Assembly: GCA_018222765.1 (NCBI GenBank) | Contig: JAAEZT010000032.1 | Coordinates: 1 to 37,474, forward strand | Source of the DNA: a bacterium | GTDB taxonomy: Bacteria; Verrucomicrobiota; Verrucomicrobiia; Verrucomicrobiales; Akkermansiaceae | Reading direction: 5' to 3' | Length of the DNA stretch: 37,474 nucleotides | Shown: piece after piece, positions 10,801-19,038 of the stretch | How the letters are laid out: each line of letters starts with the position of its first letter | Position numbering within the stretch: position 1 is the stretch's first letter | Translations under genes and position numbers: made by a program | Notes under the pieces: model-generated | The model's input: the letters and a program-made list of their open reading frames with translations, nothing else | Databases searched by the model: none | What the model was told of the DNA's origin: nothing

Positions 10801-11094
10801 TTAGTCAGTGAGGACACCGAGGATGTCAGCCTGAGAGAGAATGAGGAGGTCTTCGCCGTCAACTTTGACGTCGGTGCCACCGTATTTTGAGATAAGAACC
10901 TTGTCGCCGACAGCAACGTCAAAGACGATGTCTTTTCCGTTTTCGTCAGTTCCGCCGGTGCCGAGTCCGGTGACTTCAGCTTCCTGAGGTTTTTCCTGAG
11001 CAGAGTCAGGAAGGACGATGCCTCCTGCGCTTACTGCTTCTGCTTCGAGACGCTTCACGAGGACGCGATTTCCGAGTGGTTTAATACTAGCCAT
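10801..11094 (-). CDS. groES: 10 kDa co-chaperonin GroES
   Basis: This is the heptameric lid of the GroEL chamber. At 97 residues it is the usual length, with the N-terminal 'IKPLGNRVLVKRLEAE', a mobile loop region ('SAGGIVLPDSAQEKPQEAEV') and the C-terminal 'GDKVLISKYGGTDVKVDGEDLLILSQADILGVL'-type ending of the family. It lies 59 bases after the dnaK stop and 36 bases before groL, all on the minus strand, so the three chaperone genes probably form one heat-responsive cluster. The leader is A-rich ('AAGAAAAACAAAAAACA' before ATG) with no Shine-Dalgarno sequence. Confidence 0.99.
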   Translation of the reverse strand: MASIKPLGNRVLVKRLEAEAVSAGGIVLPDSAQEKPQEAEVTGLGTGGTDENGKDIVFDVAVGDKVLISKYGGTDVKVDGEDLLILSQADILGVLTD

Positions 11095-11127
11095 TGTTTT
11101 TTGTTTTTCTTGTTTGTGGTTGGTTTT

Positions 11128-11145
11128 GCCCGCGATGTCGCGGGC
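11128..11145 (-). other. Short hairpin between dnaK and groES
   Basis: A perfect 7-bp stem, GCCCGCG (11128-11134) with CGCGGGC (11139-11145), closes a 4-base loop in the 59-base gap between dnaK and groES. On the minus strand it is followed by A-rich sequence, not a T-run, so it is not a standard terminator. It could be an mRNA-stability or processing element that separates dnaK and groESL expression. Confidence 0.5.
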
Positions 11146-11153
11146 GAGAGTGT

Positions 11154-13085
11154 TTATTTGTCAGCGTCTACGACTTCGGCATCGACAACCTTTCCTTTTG
11201 CTTGGCGAGGCTCGTCGCTTTCATCTTCAGCGGGAGCCACATCGGGTGCGGCACCTCCCATGTCGGGCATCTGCGCTCCGGCAGCCTGCGCGGCCTGGGC
11301 GAGTTCATTGAGAGACTTTTCGAGGTCTTCCGTGGTAGATTTGATGAGGTCGAGATCGTCGGACTTGAGCGCACCTTTGACGGCATCGAGCTTGGTGGTG
11401 AGCATCTCTTTCAAGTCGGCAGGAGCATCTTCGGGAAGTTCGCTAATCTGCTTCTCGACTTGGTAGACGATGTTCTCACCCTTATTCTTGATGTCGACGG
11501 CCTCGGCACGCTTCTTGTCTTCCTCCGCGTGAGCCTCGGCTTCGCGTTTGGCCTTTTCGATCTCGTCTTCGGACAGTCCACTGGACCCTTCGATTGAGAT
11601 TTTCTGCTCTTTGCCGGAGTTCTTGTCCTTGGCTGAAACGTGGAGAATACCGTTCGCATCGATATCGAAGGTCACCTCGATCTGAGGCATGCCTCGCTGA
11701 GCGGGCTCAATTCCAGAGAGCTGGAAATTTCCAAGCAACTTATTATCGGCGAAGAGCGGGCGCTCACCCTGACAGATGCGAATGTCAACGGCGGGTTGGT
11801 TGTCAGCGGCAGTCGAGAAAGTCTGGCTACGCTTCACCGGGATGGTGGTGTTACGCTCGATCATGGCAGTGGCGCGGCTTCCTTCAGTCTCGATCGAGAG
11901 AGTGAGCGGAGTCACATCGAGAAGGAGAACGTCCTTCACGTCACCCTGGAGAACGCCACCTTGAATAGCAGCACCGATGGCGACCACCTCGTCGGGATTG
12001 ACTCCCTGGTGAGGAGTCTTGCCGGCGAGTTCGTGAGCAGTCTCAACAACCTTGGGCATCCGGGTCATGCCACCCACAAGAACGAGTTCATCGATTTCGC
12101 CGGAACTGACGTCGGCCTCCGTTAAGCAGTCGGATACCGGCTTCTTGGTGCGAGAAAAAAGGTGATCTGTCAGCTGCTCGAGCTTACCGCGACTCAAGCT
12201 CAACTGAATATGCTTGGGACCGGTTTGGTCAGCAGTGATGAAGGGTAGGTTAAGATCGTAGTTTTGCGATGAAGAAAGCGCGATCTTGGCCTTCTCGGCT
12301 TCTTCCTTAATCCGCTGAAGAGCGTCAGGCTGACCGCTGAGGTCAATGCCTTCGGAAGATTTGAATTCGGCCACGATGTGATCGATGAGCGCATTGTCCC
12401 AATCATCACCTCCGAGCTGGGTGTCACCGTCGGTTGCGAGCACCTCGAAGACGCCATCGGAGATTTCTAATACTGAAATATCGAAGGTTCCCCCACCGAG
12501 GTCATAAATAGCGACCTTTTGATCCGTCTTGGAATCAAGTCCGTAGGCAAGCGAGGCAGCGGTGGGCTCGTTAATAATACGACGCACTTTCAAACCAGCG
12601 ATTTCACCGGCCGCCTTGGTGGCATTACGCTGGGAATCATTAAAGTAGGCGGGAACAGTAATCACCGCTTCCGTGATGGTCTCGCCGAGTTTGGCTTCGG
12701 CATCGGACTTGAGTTTGCCGAGAATGATGGCTGCGATTTCCTGGGGAGAATAGACTTTCTTCTCTCCTTCAACTTCAACCTGAATGTGAGCGTCGCCATT
12801 GTCAGCTTCCACAAGCTCATAGGGAACGCGCTTGTCTTCAGCGGTGAGTTCGGAAAACTTCCGTCCGATCAGGCGCTTGGCGGAGAAAACGGTGTTTTTA
12901 GCGTTTGTGACAGCTTGGCGCTTGGCGGCCTGACCGACAAGACGTTCTCCGTTCTTCGCAAAAGCGACAACAGACGGAGTAGTGCGTGCACCTTCCGAGT
13001 TTTCGAGGACTACTGGTTCACCACCCTCCATGACAGACATGCAAGAGTTGGTGGTGCCTAGGTCGATTCCTAAAATTTTACCCAT
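11154..13085 (-). CDS. dnaK: Hsp70 chaperone DnaK
   Basis: This ATP-dependent Hsp70 chaperone has 643 residues, a normal length. The nucleotide-binding domain starts with '[17 protein letters not shown]', includes '[22 protein letters not shown]', '[15 protein letters not shown]' and '[15 protein letters not shown]', and is followed by the linker '[18 protein letters not shown]' near residue 390. The substrate-binding domain is at about 395-510 and a helical lid follows, with an acidic C-terminal tail rich in Ala, Asp and Glu. Usual partners grpE and dnaJ are not in the window; dnaK is followed instead by groES and groL. No CIRCE element (TTAGCACTC-N9-GAGTGCTAA) was found upstream, so regulation is likely by another route. 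The start has an A-rich leader and no Shine-Dalgarno sequence. Confidence 0.99.
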   Translation of the reverse strand: MGKILGIDLGTTNSCMSVMEGGEPVVLENSEGARTTPSVVAFAKNGERLVGQAAKRQAVTNAKNTVFSAKRLIGRKFSELTAEDKRVPYELVEADNGDAHIQVEVEGEKKVYSPQEIAAIILGKLKSDAEAKLGETITEAVITVPAYFNDSQRNATKAAGEIAGLKVRRIINEPTAASLAYGLDSKTDQKVAIYDLGGGTFDISVLEISDGVFEVLATDGDTQLGGDDWDNALIDHIVAEFKSSEGIDLSGQPDALQRIKEEAEKAKIALSSSQNYDLNLPFITADQTGPKHIQLSLSRGKLEQLTDHLFSRTKKPVSDCLTEADVSSGEIDELVLVGGMTRMPKVVETAHELAGKTPHQGVNPDEVVAIGAAIQGGVLQGDVKDVLLLDVTPLTLSIETEGSRATAMIERNTTIPVKRSQTFSTAADNQPAVDIRICQGERPLFADNKLLGNFQLSGIEPAQRGMPQIEVTFDIDANGILHVSAKDKNSGKEQKISIEGSSGLSEDEIEKAKREAEAHAEEDKKRAEAVDIKNKGENIVYQVEKQISELPEDAPADLKEMLTTKLDAVKGALKSDDLDLIKSTTEDLEKSLNELAQAAQAAGAQMPDMGGAAPDVAPAEDESDEPRQAKGKVVDAEVVDADK

Positions 13086-13150
13086 GATTTTTTTCTATGT
13101 GCTAATAAAGTTGGTGCCAGGGCTTTCACATGGCGATTTTGAAAACTACT

Positions 13151-13240
13151 GTGGCACGCACCGTACCAATTGCCACAATCCCCCATTCTAAGGGAAACTC
13201 CAAGCCTTGCCTTAATAGTAGTGCGTCACTTTGACACGCA
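13151..13240 (-). promoter_or_regulatory. Candidate operator region upstream of dnaK
   Basis: The 196-base gap between dnaK and aat should hold the dnaK promoter. It has two inverted-repeat motifs: GTGGCA (13151-13156) with TGCCAC (13171-13176), and an imperfect pair TGCGTCA (13222-13228) with TGACACGCA (13232-13240). The six-base word CACGCA occurs at 13155-13160 and 13235-13240. These could bind a heat-shock regulator. No convincing sigma-32 or sigma-70 boxes were fixed, so the role is tentative. Confidence 0.3.
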
Positions 13241-13281
13241 TTGCCCTGCAACCATTTGACACTTAGCGACAATTTGTCCCA

Positions 13282-13869
13282 CTACTCTTTCACATCGATC
13301 GCCTCAGCGAGCATTCCCCGATAAATATCAGCAGGCACTTCGTAGCCGCCAAAGGTCTTCAGATGATCGGTCATCCACTGGGTATCGAGTAATATCACGC
13401 CCTCGTCCCGCAGCCACTCCACCAAACGCACCAGCGCAATCTTACTGGCATCGCTTTTGCGGCTGAACATGCTTTCCCCAAAAAACACGCGATCGATCCG
13501 AACCCCATAGAGCCCGCCCTGAAGCCCTTCCTCATCCCAACATTCCACGGAATGAGCAAAGCCCCGTGCGAACAACTCACCGTAGCTGTCCATGATTACG
13601 GAATCGATCCAGGTCTCCTTCCGCTCAGAGCATCCCTCCATCACCTCTCGGAAAGCAGTGTCGTAACGGATTTCAAATGGATGCCTCTTAAGAGCACGCT
13701 TCAATCCCTTGGGAATATGAAAACGCTCATCCAGTGGAATGATTCCGCGCATTTTCGGCGAAAACCAAAAAATCTCCCCATTCTCAGACATTGGGAAGAC
13801 CCCTTCTATATAGGCACTCAGTAGCACTTCGGGAGGAATTCGTTCCACGAGGCGATTTTCACGATACAA
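13282..13869 (-). CDS. aat: Leucyl/phenylalanyl-tRNA--protein transferase
   Basis: This enzyme adds Leu or Phe from aminoacyl-tRNA to N-terminal Arg or Lys of proteins, marking them for ClpS/ClpAP degradation (N-end rule). The sequence shows the family core: 'LLSAYIEGVFPMSENGEIFWFSPKMRGIIPLD' split by short gaps, 'ARGFAHSVECWDEEGLQGGLYGVRI' and 'FFGESMFSRKSDASKIALVRLVEWL', then 'LLDTQWMTDHLKTFGG'. At 195 residues it lacks the longer N-terminal region of the E. coli enzyme, as many short-form homologues do. The first codon of this frame is TTG at 13869; no ATG lies before the conserved core. A GTG at 13848 is the other plausible start. It diverges from the DUF177 gene with only 29 bases between, so the two promoters must overlap coding sequence. 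Confidence 0.93.
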   Translation of the reverse strand: MYRENRLVERIPPEVLLSAYIEGVFPMSENGEIFWFSPKMRGIIPLDERFHIPKGLKRALKRHPFEIRYDTAFREVMEGCSERKETWIDSVIMDSYGELFARGFAHSVECWDEEGLQGGLYGVRIDRVFFGESMFSRKSDASKIALVRLVEWLRDEGVILLDTQWMTDHLKTFGGYEVPADIYRGMLAEAIDVKE

Positions 13870-13898
13870 AATCAGAATTTCAACCTACAATTCGCGCC

Positions 13899-14390
13899 AT
13901 GAAGATCGATCTCGCCAATCTGCCCGATGAAGGGCAGCTCTTCGAAGGTGAATTAAAGGCCGAAATCTTTGATTTGGAGGGCAGCGACGCCACTCCAGCC
14001 GGACCTCTCCTCTACAGATTATTCGCCCAACGCTTTGATACAGAGCTCCTTCTCACCGGAAATCTTGAGGCGACCTTCGAATTAACCTGCATGCGCAGCC
14101 TACACGCCTTCAAACAGACTGTTGAACTGGAGGGCGCCGCCATCAGCATCGAAATCGGCAACGAAGGCGAAATTGACGCCTCGGAGGCCATGCGGGAAGA
14201 AGTTCTCCTGGAACTCCCGACCAACCCGCGTTGCGAGGATGGCGACACCCCCGGGAAATGCGAAATAGATCCGAAGTATTTAGCAGTGGACAAGTCGACC
14301 AATGATGGAGTAGACAACGCCCCCGCGCAGGACGGACCCAATCCATGGGCCGCCTTGGACGCAATTGATTCCAACGATCAACCTTCGTAA
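13899..14390 (+). CDS. DUF177 (YceD-like) protein
   Basis: This 163-residue protein is of the DUF177/YceD family, recognised mainly by context: it lies 12 bases before rpmF and just upstream of plsX, the classic yceD-rpmF-plsX order. YceD in E. coli has been linked to 23S rRNA/ribosome maturation. The body ('LTGNLEATFELTCMRSL..FKQTVELEG') keeps the family strand pattern, but the usual CxRC pair is reduced to one Cys (CMRS), with other Cys later in 'NPRCEDGDTPGKC'. The C-terminus is acidic and Pro/Asn-rich with 'NPWAALDAI'. The ATG at 13899 was chosen over a longer open frame from 13791 that would overlap aat on the opposite strand. Confidence 0.85.
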   Translation: MKIDLANLPDEGQLFEGELKAEIFDLEGSDATPAGPLLYRLFAQRFDTELLLTGNLEATFELTCMRSLHAFKQTVELEGAAISIEIGNEGEIDASEAMREEVLLELPTNPRCEDGDTPGKCEIDPKYLAVDKSTNDGVDNAPAQDGPNPWAALDAIDSNDQPS

Positions 14391-14402
14391 CCACCTAGAA
14401 CC

Positions 14403-14585
14403 ATGGCCGCACCTAAACGCCGCACTTCCAAGCATAAGCAACGTCTCCGCAGAGGAGCCAACCGCTGGCGCAAGCCACTGCTCAAGACCTGTCCCGAGTG
14501 TGGGAGCAGCATCCCGGGGCATATCGCCTGCCCATCTTGCGGAACCTACCGAGAGCGCCAAGTCGTCGATGTCGACTTGGTCTAA
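14403..14585 (+). CDS. rpmF: 50S ribosomal protein L32
   Basis: L32 has 60 residues with the hallmark basic N-terminus '[18 protein letters not shown]' and a complete zinc ribbon (C30-P-E-C33 and C43-P-S-C46). The four-cysteine form binds zinc, unlike zinc-free paralogues that some bacteria use when zinc is short. It lies 12 bases after the DUF177 gene and is followed by a strong terminator before plsX. No Shine-Dalgarno sequence is seen before the ATG. Confidence 0.98.
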   Translation: MAAPKRRTSKHKQRLRRGANRWRKPLLKTCPECGSSIPGHIACPSCGTYRERQVVDVDLV

Positions 14586-14612
14586 TCGTTTGGTTCCTAT
14601 CAATTTTTTAAT

Positions 14613-14644
14613 GAGCGCGGGGCCTGTCTCCGCGCTCGTTTTTT
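14613..14644 (+). terminator. Terminator/attenuator directly before plsX
   Basis: An 8-bp stem, GAGCGCGG (14613-14620) with CCGCGCTC (14630-14637), encloses a 9-base loop. It is followed by G and six T (14639-14644). The T-run ends 4 bases before the plsX ATG at 14649. The hairpin fits a Rho-independent terminator for DUF177-rpmF, but its position means that any read-through mRNA would fold right up to the plsX start. Confidence 0.8.
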
Positions 14645-14648
14645 CGAG

Positions 14649-15680
14649 ATGAAAATCGCACTCGACGCCATGGGCGGGGACCACGCCCCCGGAGTAAATC
14701 TCGAAGGAGCACGCGACATCCTAGCCGCCAATCCGGACATCGAGACCATCTTCCTGACCGGCCCGGCCGAGGAACTCAAAAAGGCCGCGCTCGAATGTGG
14801 GCTCACCGACAAGCGTGCGCAATTTGTTGATGCCACGGAAGTCGTGGGCATGGCAGAATCCGGAGCGAAAGCAATTCGACGCAAAAAGAATTCCTCTATC
14901 GCCGTCGCCAACGACCTCGTTAAAAAAGGCGACGCCGAAGCCGTCGTCTCCGCAGGTAACACCGGAGCTGCTGTTGCCACCGCAACCGTAAAACTTCGGC
15001 TCCTGAAAGGTATCCTTCGCGCTGGTATCGCCTCTCCCATGCCGAACGAACACGGCGTATGCAACCTACTTGATGCGGGAGCCAACCCGGAAGCAAAACC
15101 GGAGCACCTTTTACAATATGCCATCATGGGCAGCGTCTACGCGCATGAGGTTTTAAAGGTCAAAGATCCGCACGTTGGCCTTATGTCCAATGGCGAGGAA
15201 GAGGAAAAAGGAACGACCTTCACCAAAGAAACAATGGCTCTTTTGAAGGACCTTGTTGATCGGGACAAAGCACCCTTCACCTTCTTGGGAAACGTCGAAG
15301 GACACGACCTTTTCCAGACTAAACTCGATGTCTGCCTCTGCGACGGCTTCACTGGCAACATTGTTCTCAAAAGCTGCGAAGCAACAGCCAAGGCCATGTC
15401 CAAATGGCTCAAAACAGCCTTCAAAAAGAGCCCTATTCGTATGGCCGGAGCTTTTCTGGGGAAAGGAGCATTTCAGGAGGTAAAAGAAACATCCAGCTAT
15501 GAATCCTACGGCGGCAGCCCTCTCCTCGGAGTCAATGGCGTCGTCATTATCGCTCATGGGGGGTCCTCCGCTCTGGCGATCAAGAATGCCATCAAGATGG
15601 CAGCCTCCGCAATTAAGCACGACATCAATCACAAGATTGAAGACGCTATTGAGAGCGCAAATCAAACTCCGTCCGAGTAG
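14649..15680 (+). CDS. plsX: Phosphate acyltransferase PlsX
   Basis: PlsX converts acyl-ACP and phosphate to acyl-phosphate, the donor that PlsY uses for the first acylation of glycerol-3-phosphate in membrane lipid synthesis. The 343 residues match the family: start 'MKIALDAMGGDHAPGVNLEGA', 'VVSAGNTGAAVATATV' near residue 100, 'GANPEAKPEHLLQYAIMGSVYA', 'VGLMSNGEEEEKGT', 'VEGHDLF', and the C-terminal 'YGGSPLLGVNGVVIIAHGGSSALAIKNAI'-type block. The start is fixed by the conserved first residues and lies only 4 bases after a terminator T-run, so translation must be unusual (leaderless or hairpin-controlled). fabH, often next in other bacteria, is absent. Confidence 0.98.
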   Translation: MKIALDAMGGDHAPGVNLEGARDILAANPDIETIFLTGPAEELKKAALECGLTDKRAQFVDATEVVGMAESGAKAIRRKKNSSIAVANDLVKKGDAEAVVSAGNTGAAVATATVKLRLLKGILRAGIASPMPNEHGVCNLLDAGANPEAKPEHLLQYAIMGSVYAHEVLKVKDPHVGLMSNGEEEEKGTTFTKETMALLKDLVDRDKAPFTFLGNVEGHDLFQTKLDVCLCDGFTGNIVLKSCEATAKAMSKWLKTAFKKSPIRMAGAFLGKGAFQEVKETSSYESYGGSPLLGVNGVVIIAHGGSSALAIKNAIKMAASAIKHDINHKIEDAIESANQTPSE

Positions 15681-15721
15681 AGCTGATTGCATTCCCAACC
15701 TATTAGGATAAGTCTTTCGTC

Positions 15722-16858
15722 ATGACAGATTTTGACACACCCATCACCCGGCGCGGCACTGGCTCGCTGAAGTGGGATCGCCGCCCCGATCTTGATCCGC
15801 TCTGGGTCGCGGACATGGATTTCACTTCCCCGCCTGAAGTGACTAACGCCCTTACCCAACGTGTCAATCATGGTGTCTTTGGCTACGCCGTTCCACACCA
15901 ATCTCTCGTCGACACCCTCCTAGGCTATTTGCAAAATCGCATCGGCGTCACCAGCAGCGAAGAACAAATCGTTCACCTCGGCGGACTCGTTCCTGCCCTG
16001 TCTCTTGCAACCAAAGCCTTTGCCTCTCCGGGCGATGCCCTGCTCACCTGCACGCCGGTTTACCCCCCGTTCCTCGGAGTTCACAACGACGGCAACCTCG
16101 AACTACAAAGTGTCGATCACCTCGATAATGACGGCGCTTGGATCATGGATTGGGACGCGCTTGAACAATCGGTCACCCCAAAAAGCAAACTCTTCATCCT
16201 TAGCAATCCGCAAAACCCGCTCGGGCGCGTTTTCACCAAGGAAGAAATGATTCAACTCGGTGAGTTCTGTCAGCGTCATGACCTCGTTCTGATTTCTGAC
16301 GAAATTCATTGCGACCTCATCCTCGACGAAGACGCCACACCACACTTTTCGGCCCTCAATCTTCCGGACGAACTTCGCGAGCGCACCGTCACCCTTCTTG
16401 CCCCGAGCAAGACCTACAATATCGCCGGGTTAGGTTACGCCTTCGCGGTTATTCCAAACGATTCCCTTCGTCGAAAATTCACCACGGCCAAAGGCCATAT
16501 CCTCCCCGAGATCAACTGCCTCGCCTACTACGCGGCCGAAGCTGCCTACCGCCACGGCGAACCCTGGCGTCAGGACTTGCTCGCCTACCTCCGAACCAAC
16601 CGAGACCTGCTCACAAAAAAGATCACCGAAGGACTGCCCGGGGCGCGCGTCCCAAATATCGAAGCAACCTATCTCGCCTGGATTGACTGCAAAGCTCTCT
16701 CCGTAGATCAGCCCATCGAAAAGGCCGAAGAGGCCGGACTTTTCCTCTCAGATGGTGCCTTCTTCGGGCACAAGCGCTGCCTCCGCGTCAACTTTGGAAC
16801 GCAAACAGCGCGTCTGGAAAATGCGCTCGAGCTGCTCGTTACCGCTCTCCGGTCTTGA
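15722..16858 (+). CDS. MalY/PatB-type PLP-dependent cystathionine beta-lyase/aminotransferase
   Basis: A fold-type I PLP enzyme of 378 residues, of the MalY/PatB group, which cleaves C-S bonds in cystathionine or cysteine. Group signs are the N-terminal 'WDRRPDLDPLWVADMDF' and 'GVFGYAVP', 'NPQNPLGRVFTKEE' near residue 170, 'ISDEIHCDLIL' (the Asp and His of the PLP site) and the Schiff-base lysine K230 in 'LAPSKTYNIAGLG'. The C-terminus 'VNFGTQTARLENALELL' contains the substrate carboxylate-binding region. It could supply homocysteine for methionine synthesis or release pyruvate, ammonia and a thiol from cysteine conjugates; the substrate is not determined. It lies 41 bases after plsX. An AGGA word about 12 bases before the ATG is the only SD-like element in this part. 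Confidence 0.9.
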   Translation: MTDFDTPITRRGTGSLKWDRRPDLDPLWVADMDFTSPPEVTNALTQRVNHGVFGYAVPHQSLVDTLLGYLQNRIGVTSSEEQIVHLGGLVPALSLATKAFASPGDALLTCTPVYPPFLGVHNDGNLELQSVDHLDNDGAWIMDWDALEQSVTPKSKLFILSNPQNPLGRVFTKEEMIQLGEFCQRHDLVLISDEIHCDLILDEDATPHFSALNLPDELRERTVTLLAPSKTYNIAGLGYAFAVIPNDSLRRKFTTAKGHILPEINCLAYYAAEAAYRHGEPWRQDLLAYLRTNRDLLTKKITEGLPGARVPNIEATYLAWIDCKALSVDQPIEKAEEAGLFLSDGAFFGHKRCLRVNFGTQTARLENALELLVTALRS

Positions 16859-16889
16859 TGCCCGGCCCGTCTGACTCCATTCTCACCTC

Positions 16890-17561
16890 ATGAAGGGTCT
16901 CTTCTTCCTCGTTCTCTTGGCGATCACCACTCCGATCGTGGCCCGGGAACACGTCATTCTCACCGGCGGCCCCGCCCTGAGACGCTGGGAAAACCTCCGG
17001 GTAGAAAGAGACCGGCACGATCGCTTTTGGGGGAACTTTCTTGCCGCCACCTCAATCCGCAGCGACGAACTTCGGAAAATCCATGGCGAAAATGCCAGCC
17101 TTACTTGGATTGTTTACAAGCCAGGCTACGTCATTCGCGGAAAGGAAGATCACAAGCCATACGCCAAGTGGGTCGCCAAGCAAGCCGCCAAACGGAACGC
17201 AAAACTGATCTGGATTAATACCGGTGATCAGGCCATCGCCGCCATCAATGGCAGCCGCGACATCATCACCTTCGACTTCTTCGGCCACTCCAACCGTCAC
17301 TGCTTCATGCTTGATTACGGCACCAATGTGATGGCTGTCAGCCAGGCTTGGATTCACGAAAAAGACCTGCGAAAAATCCGCAGAGGTGCTTTCAACAAAA
17401 ACGCTCTCTGCCAGAGCTACGGCTGCCACACCGGCGAAAGTATGAGCGCTATTTGGCGTAGTAAAGTTGGCATCCCGCTTATCGGGGCCAAAGGCAAAAC
17501 CAACTACGAAACCGTCTCTTTCGGCAGACTTCCCTCGGTCTCCGGCAAGTGGATCCGCTGA
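16890..17561 (+). CDS. Exported protein of unknown function with possible His/Cys active site
   Basis: This 223-residue protein starts with a clear signal peptide (MKGLFFLVLLAITTPIVA-RE, cleavage near 18/19). The mature part is alpha/beta-like: 'EHVILTGGPAL', 'LTWIVYKPGYV' and 'KLIWINTGDQAIAAI'. Then comes 'DIITFDFFGHSNRHCF' with H133, and 'NALCQSYGCHTGESM' with C174, C179 and H180. A hydrophobic strand ending in GHS and a later strand ending near a Cys resembles the layout of clan CD (caspase/CHAT-like) peptidases, but the match is by eye only. I do not recognise a named family. It lies 31 bases after the MalY-type gene and 23 bases before bioB, in an apparently continuous transcript. It probably acts in the periplasm or at the surface. 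Confidence 0.8.
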   Translation: MKGLFFLVLLAITTPIVAREHVILTGGPALRRWENLRVERDRHDRFWGNFLAATSIRSDELRKIHGENASLTWIVYKPGYVIRGKEDHKPYAKWVAKQAAKRNAKLIWINTGDQAIAAINGSRDIITFDFFGHSNRHCFMLDYGTNVMAVSQAWIHEKDLRKIRRGAFNKNALCQSYGCHTGESMSAIWRSKVGIPLIGAKGKTNYETVSFGRLPSVSGKWIR

Positions 17562-17584
17562 CACAATTTCCAATATCACCACTT

Positions 17585-18580
17585 ATGACCTTCCAAGAAC
17601 TCAACGACCTCTACCAACTCCCTCTCTTTGATCTCATTCAACGCTCCCGCAGTGTTCACGAAGAAAACTGGCCCGCCGGCGAAGTCCAACTTTGCACCCT
17701 CCTGTCCATCAAAACCGGCGGCTGTTCGGAGGACTGCTCATACTGCGCTCAATCCGCGCGCTACAAATCAGATGTCGCCCCTGAACGGCTCATGGAAAAA
17801 TGCCAGATCATGGAACGCGCCAAAGCCGCCCGTGACAACGGCTCAACCCGCTTTTGCATGGGAGCCGCCTGGCGCGGTGTTCGAGAGGGAACCCAACGAT
17901 TCGACCAAGTCCTCGATATCATTCAGGATGTTTCCAAACTCGGCATGGAAGTTTGCGTCACCTTGGGAGAACTTGGCCCCAATGAAGCGGTAAGACTCAA
18001 GGCCGCGGGAGTCACCGCATACAACCACAACATCGACACTTCTCCCGAGCACTACCCCAATATTGTCACCACCCACACTTTTCAGGACCGCCTGAATACC
18101 ATTCGCCACGCTCAGGACGCCGGCATGTCGATCTGCTGCGGCGGTATTCTCGGACTCGGAGAAAACACCGAGGATCGTTTAAAAATGCTCGAGGTGATTT
18201 CCAGCTTCAATCCCCAGCCGGAATCGGTCCCGATCAACTCACTCATGCCTATGCCCGGCACTCCTCTCGCCAAAAGCTCGGGAGTCGATGTCTTTGAATT
18301 GGTCCGCATCATCGCCCTGACCCGCCTCGCCGTGCCAAAGGCCAAGGTCCGCCTCTCAGCCGGCCGCACCAACCTCTCCGAGGAGGCGCAAACAATCTGT
18401 TTCTTCGCCGGCGCAAATTCCATCTTCTACGGCGACAAGCTCCTTACCGCCGAGAACCCGGCTGTCGAAAAAGACCTCGCACTGATCAACAAGCTTGGTC
18501 TCAGCCCGCAAAAACCCAATCGCGCGCAAGCCGCACCCGATTCCGATGAGGCCCTCCCCCGCAAACCGCACCTGGCCTGA
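17585..18580 (+). CDS. bioB: Biotin synthase
   Basis: BioB is a radical SAM enzyme that inserts sulfur into dethiobiotin, the last step of biotin synthesis. The 331-residue reading from the ATG at 17585 places the radical SAM cluster C47-SED-C51-SY-C54 at the usual position. Other conserved parts are 'AQSARYKSDV', 'CVTLGELG', 'AAGVTAYNHNIDTSPEHYPNI', 'CCGGILGLGE', 'LMPMPGTPL' and 'VRLSAGRTNL'. The frame is open 12 codons further upstream, overlapping the previous gene, so the ATG at 17585 was preferred. No other bio genes are in the window. The end of bioB overlaps the start of the L,D-transpeptidase gene. Confidence 0.98.
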   Translation: MTFQELNDLYQLPLFDLIQRSRSVHEENWPAGEVQLCTLLSIKTGGCSEDCSYCAQSARYKSDVAPERLMEKCQIMERAKAARDNGSTRFCMGAAWRGVREGTQRFDQVLDIIQDVSKLGMEVCVTLGELGPNEAVRLKAAGVTAYNHNIDTSPEHYPNIVTTHTFQDRLNTIRHAQDAGMSICCGGILGLGENTEDRLKMLEVISSFNPQPESVPINSLMPMPGTPLAKSSGVDVFELVRIIALTRLAVPKAKVRLSAGRTNLSEEAQTICFFAGANSIFYGDKLLTAENPAVEKDLALINKLGLSPQKPNRAQAAPDSDEALPRKPHLA

Positions 18581-19028
18581 AGCTAACACTCGAATTGAGG
18601 TCTCAATTCAAGAACAAGCCCTGATCCTCTTCAAAAACGAAGAGAGGAAGTTCTCAGCCCCGGTTTCCACCGGAGCCAAAGGAATCGGATTTAGCGAAGG
18701 TTCGTATCAAACACCCACCGGGCGCTTCATTATCCGCGAACGCATCGGAGAAGGCGCCCCGCTTCGTACCTTTTTTAAAGGACGACGACCTCTGGGAATC
18801 GGAAACCCTCAGAGCGAAGATGCCATTCTTACCCGAATTTTATGGCTCGAAGGGCTGGACGAGGAAAACTCCAACACTTATCGCCGCTACATCTACTTTC
18901 ATGGCACCCACGAAGAGGATTTAATCGGTCGCCCCGCCTCTCATGGCTGTATTAGATTGAATAACGGAGACATGCTTAATCTCTTCGACCAAGTTCCACT
19001 CTTCACACGCGTCAATATCATCAAATAG
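18546..19028 (+). CDS. YkuD-family L,D-transpeptidase without signal peptide
   Basis: L,D-transpeptidases form 3-3 cross-links in peptidoglycan or attach proteins to it. The 160-residue reading from the ATG at 18546 has the complete YkuD core: 'IEVSIQEQALILF', 'YQTPTGRFIIRE', 'YIYFHGTHEEDLIGRPASHGCIRLNNGDM' (in parts), with catalytic C135 in S132-H-G-C-I-R. No signal peptide or membrane segment is present in this or the longer reading from 18495 (MVSARKNPIARKPHPIPM). The start lies inside bioB (35-base overlap), and the conserved domain begins soon after, so no later start fits. It is either cytoplasmic, exported by another route, or the true start is mis-set. serB follows 10 bases later. Confidence 0.88.
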   Translation: MRPSPANRTWPEANTRIEVSIQEQALILFKNEERKFSAPVSTGAKGIGFSEGSYQTPTGRFIIRERIGEGAPLRTFFKGRRPLGIGNPQSEDAILTRILWLEGLDEENSNTYRRYIYFHGTHEEDLIGRPASHGCIRLNNGDMLNLFDQVPLFTRVNIIK

Positions 19029-19038
19029 AAATTCCATT

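Noticed and set aside
12519-13061. Open frames on plus opposite dnaK
   Set aside because: Antisense shadows of dnaK; composition and lack of domains argue against coding.
13086-13281. Search for a CIRCE (HrcA) element before dnaK
   Set aside because: No TTAGCACTC-N9-GAGTGCTAA or close variant found; only other inverted repeats reported as tentative.
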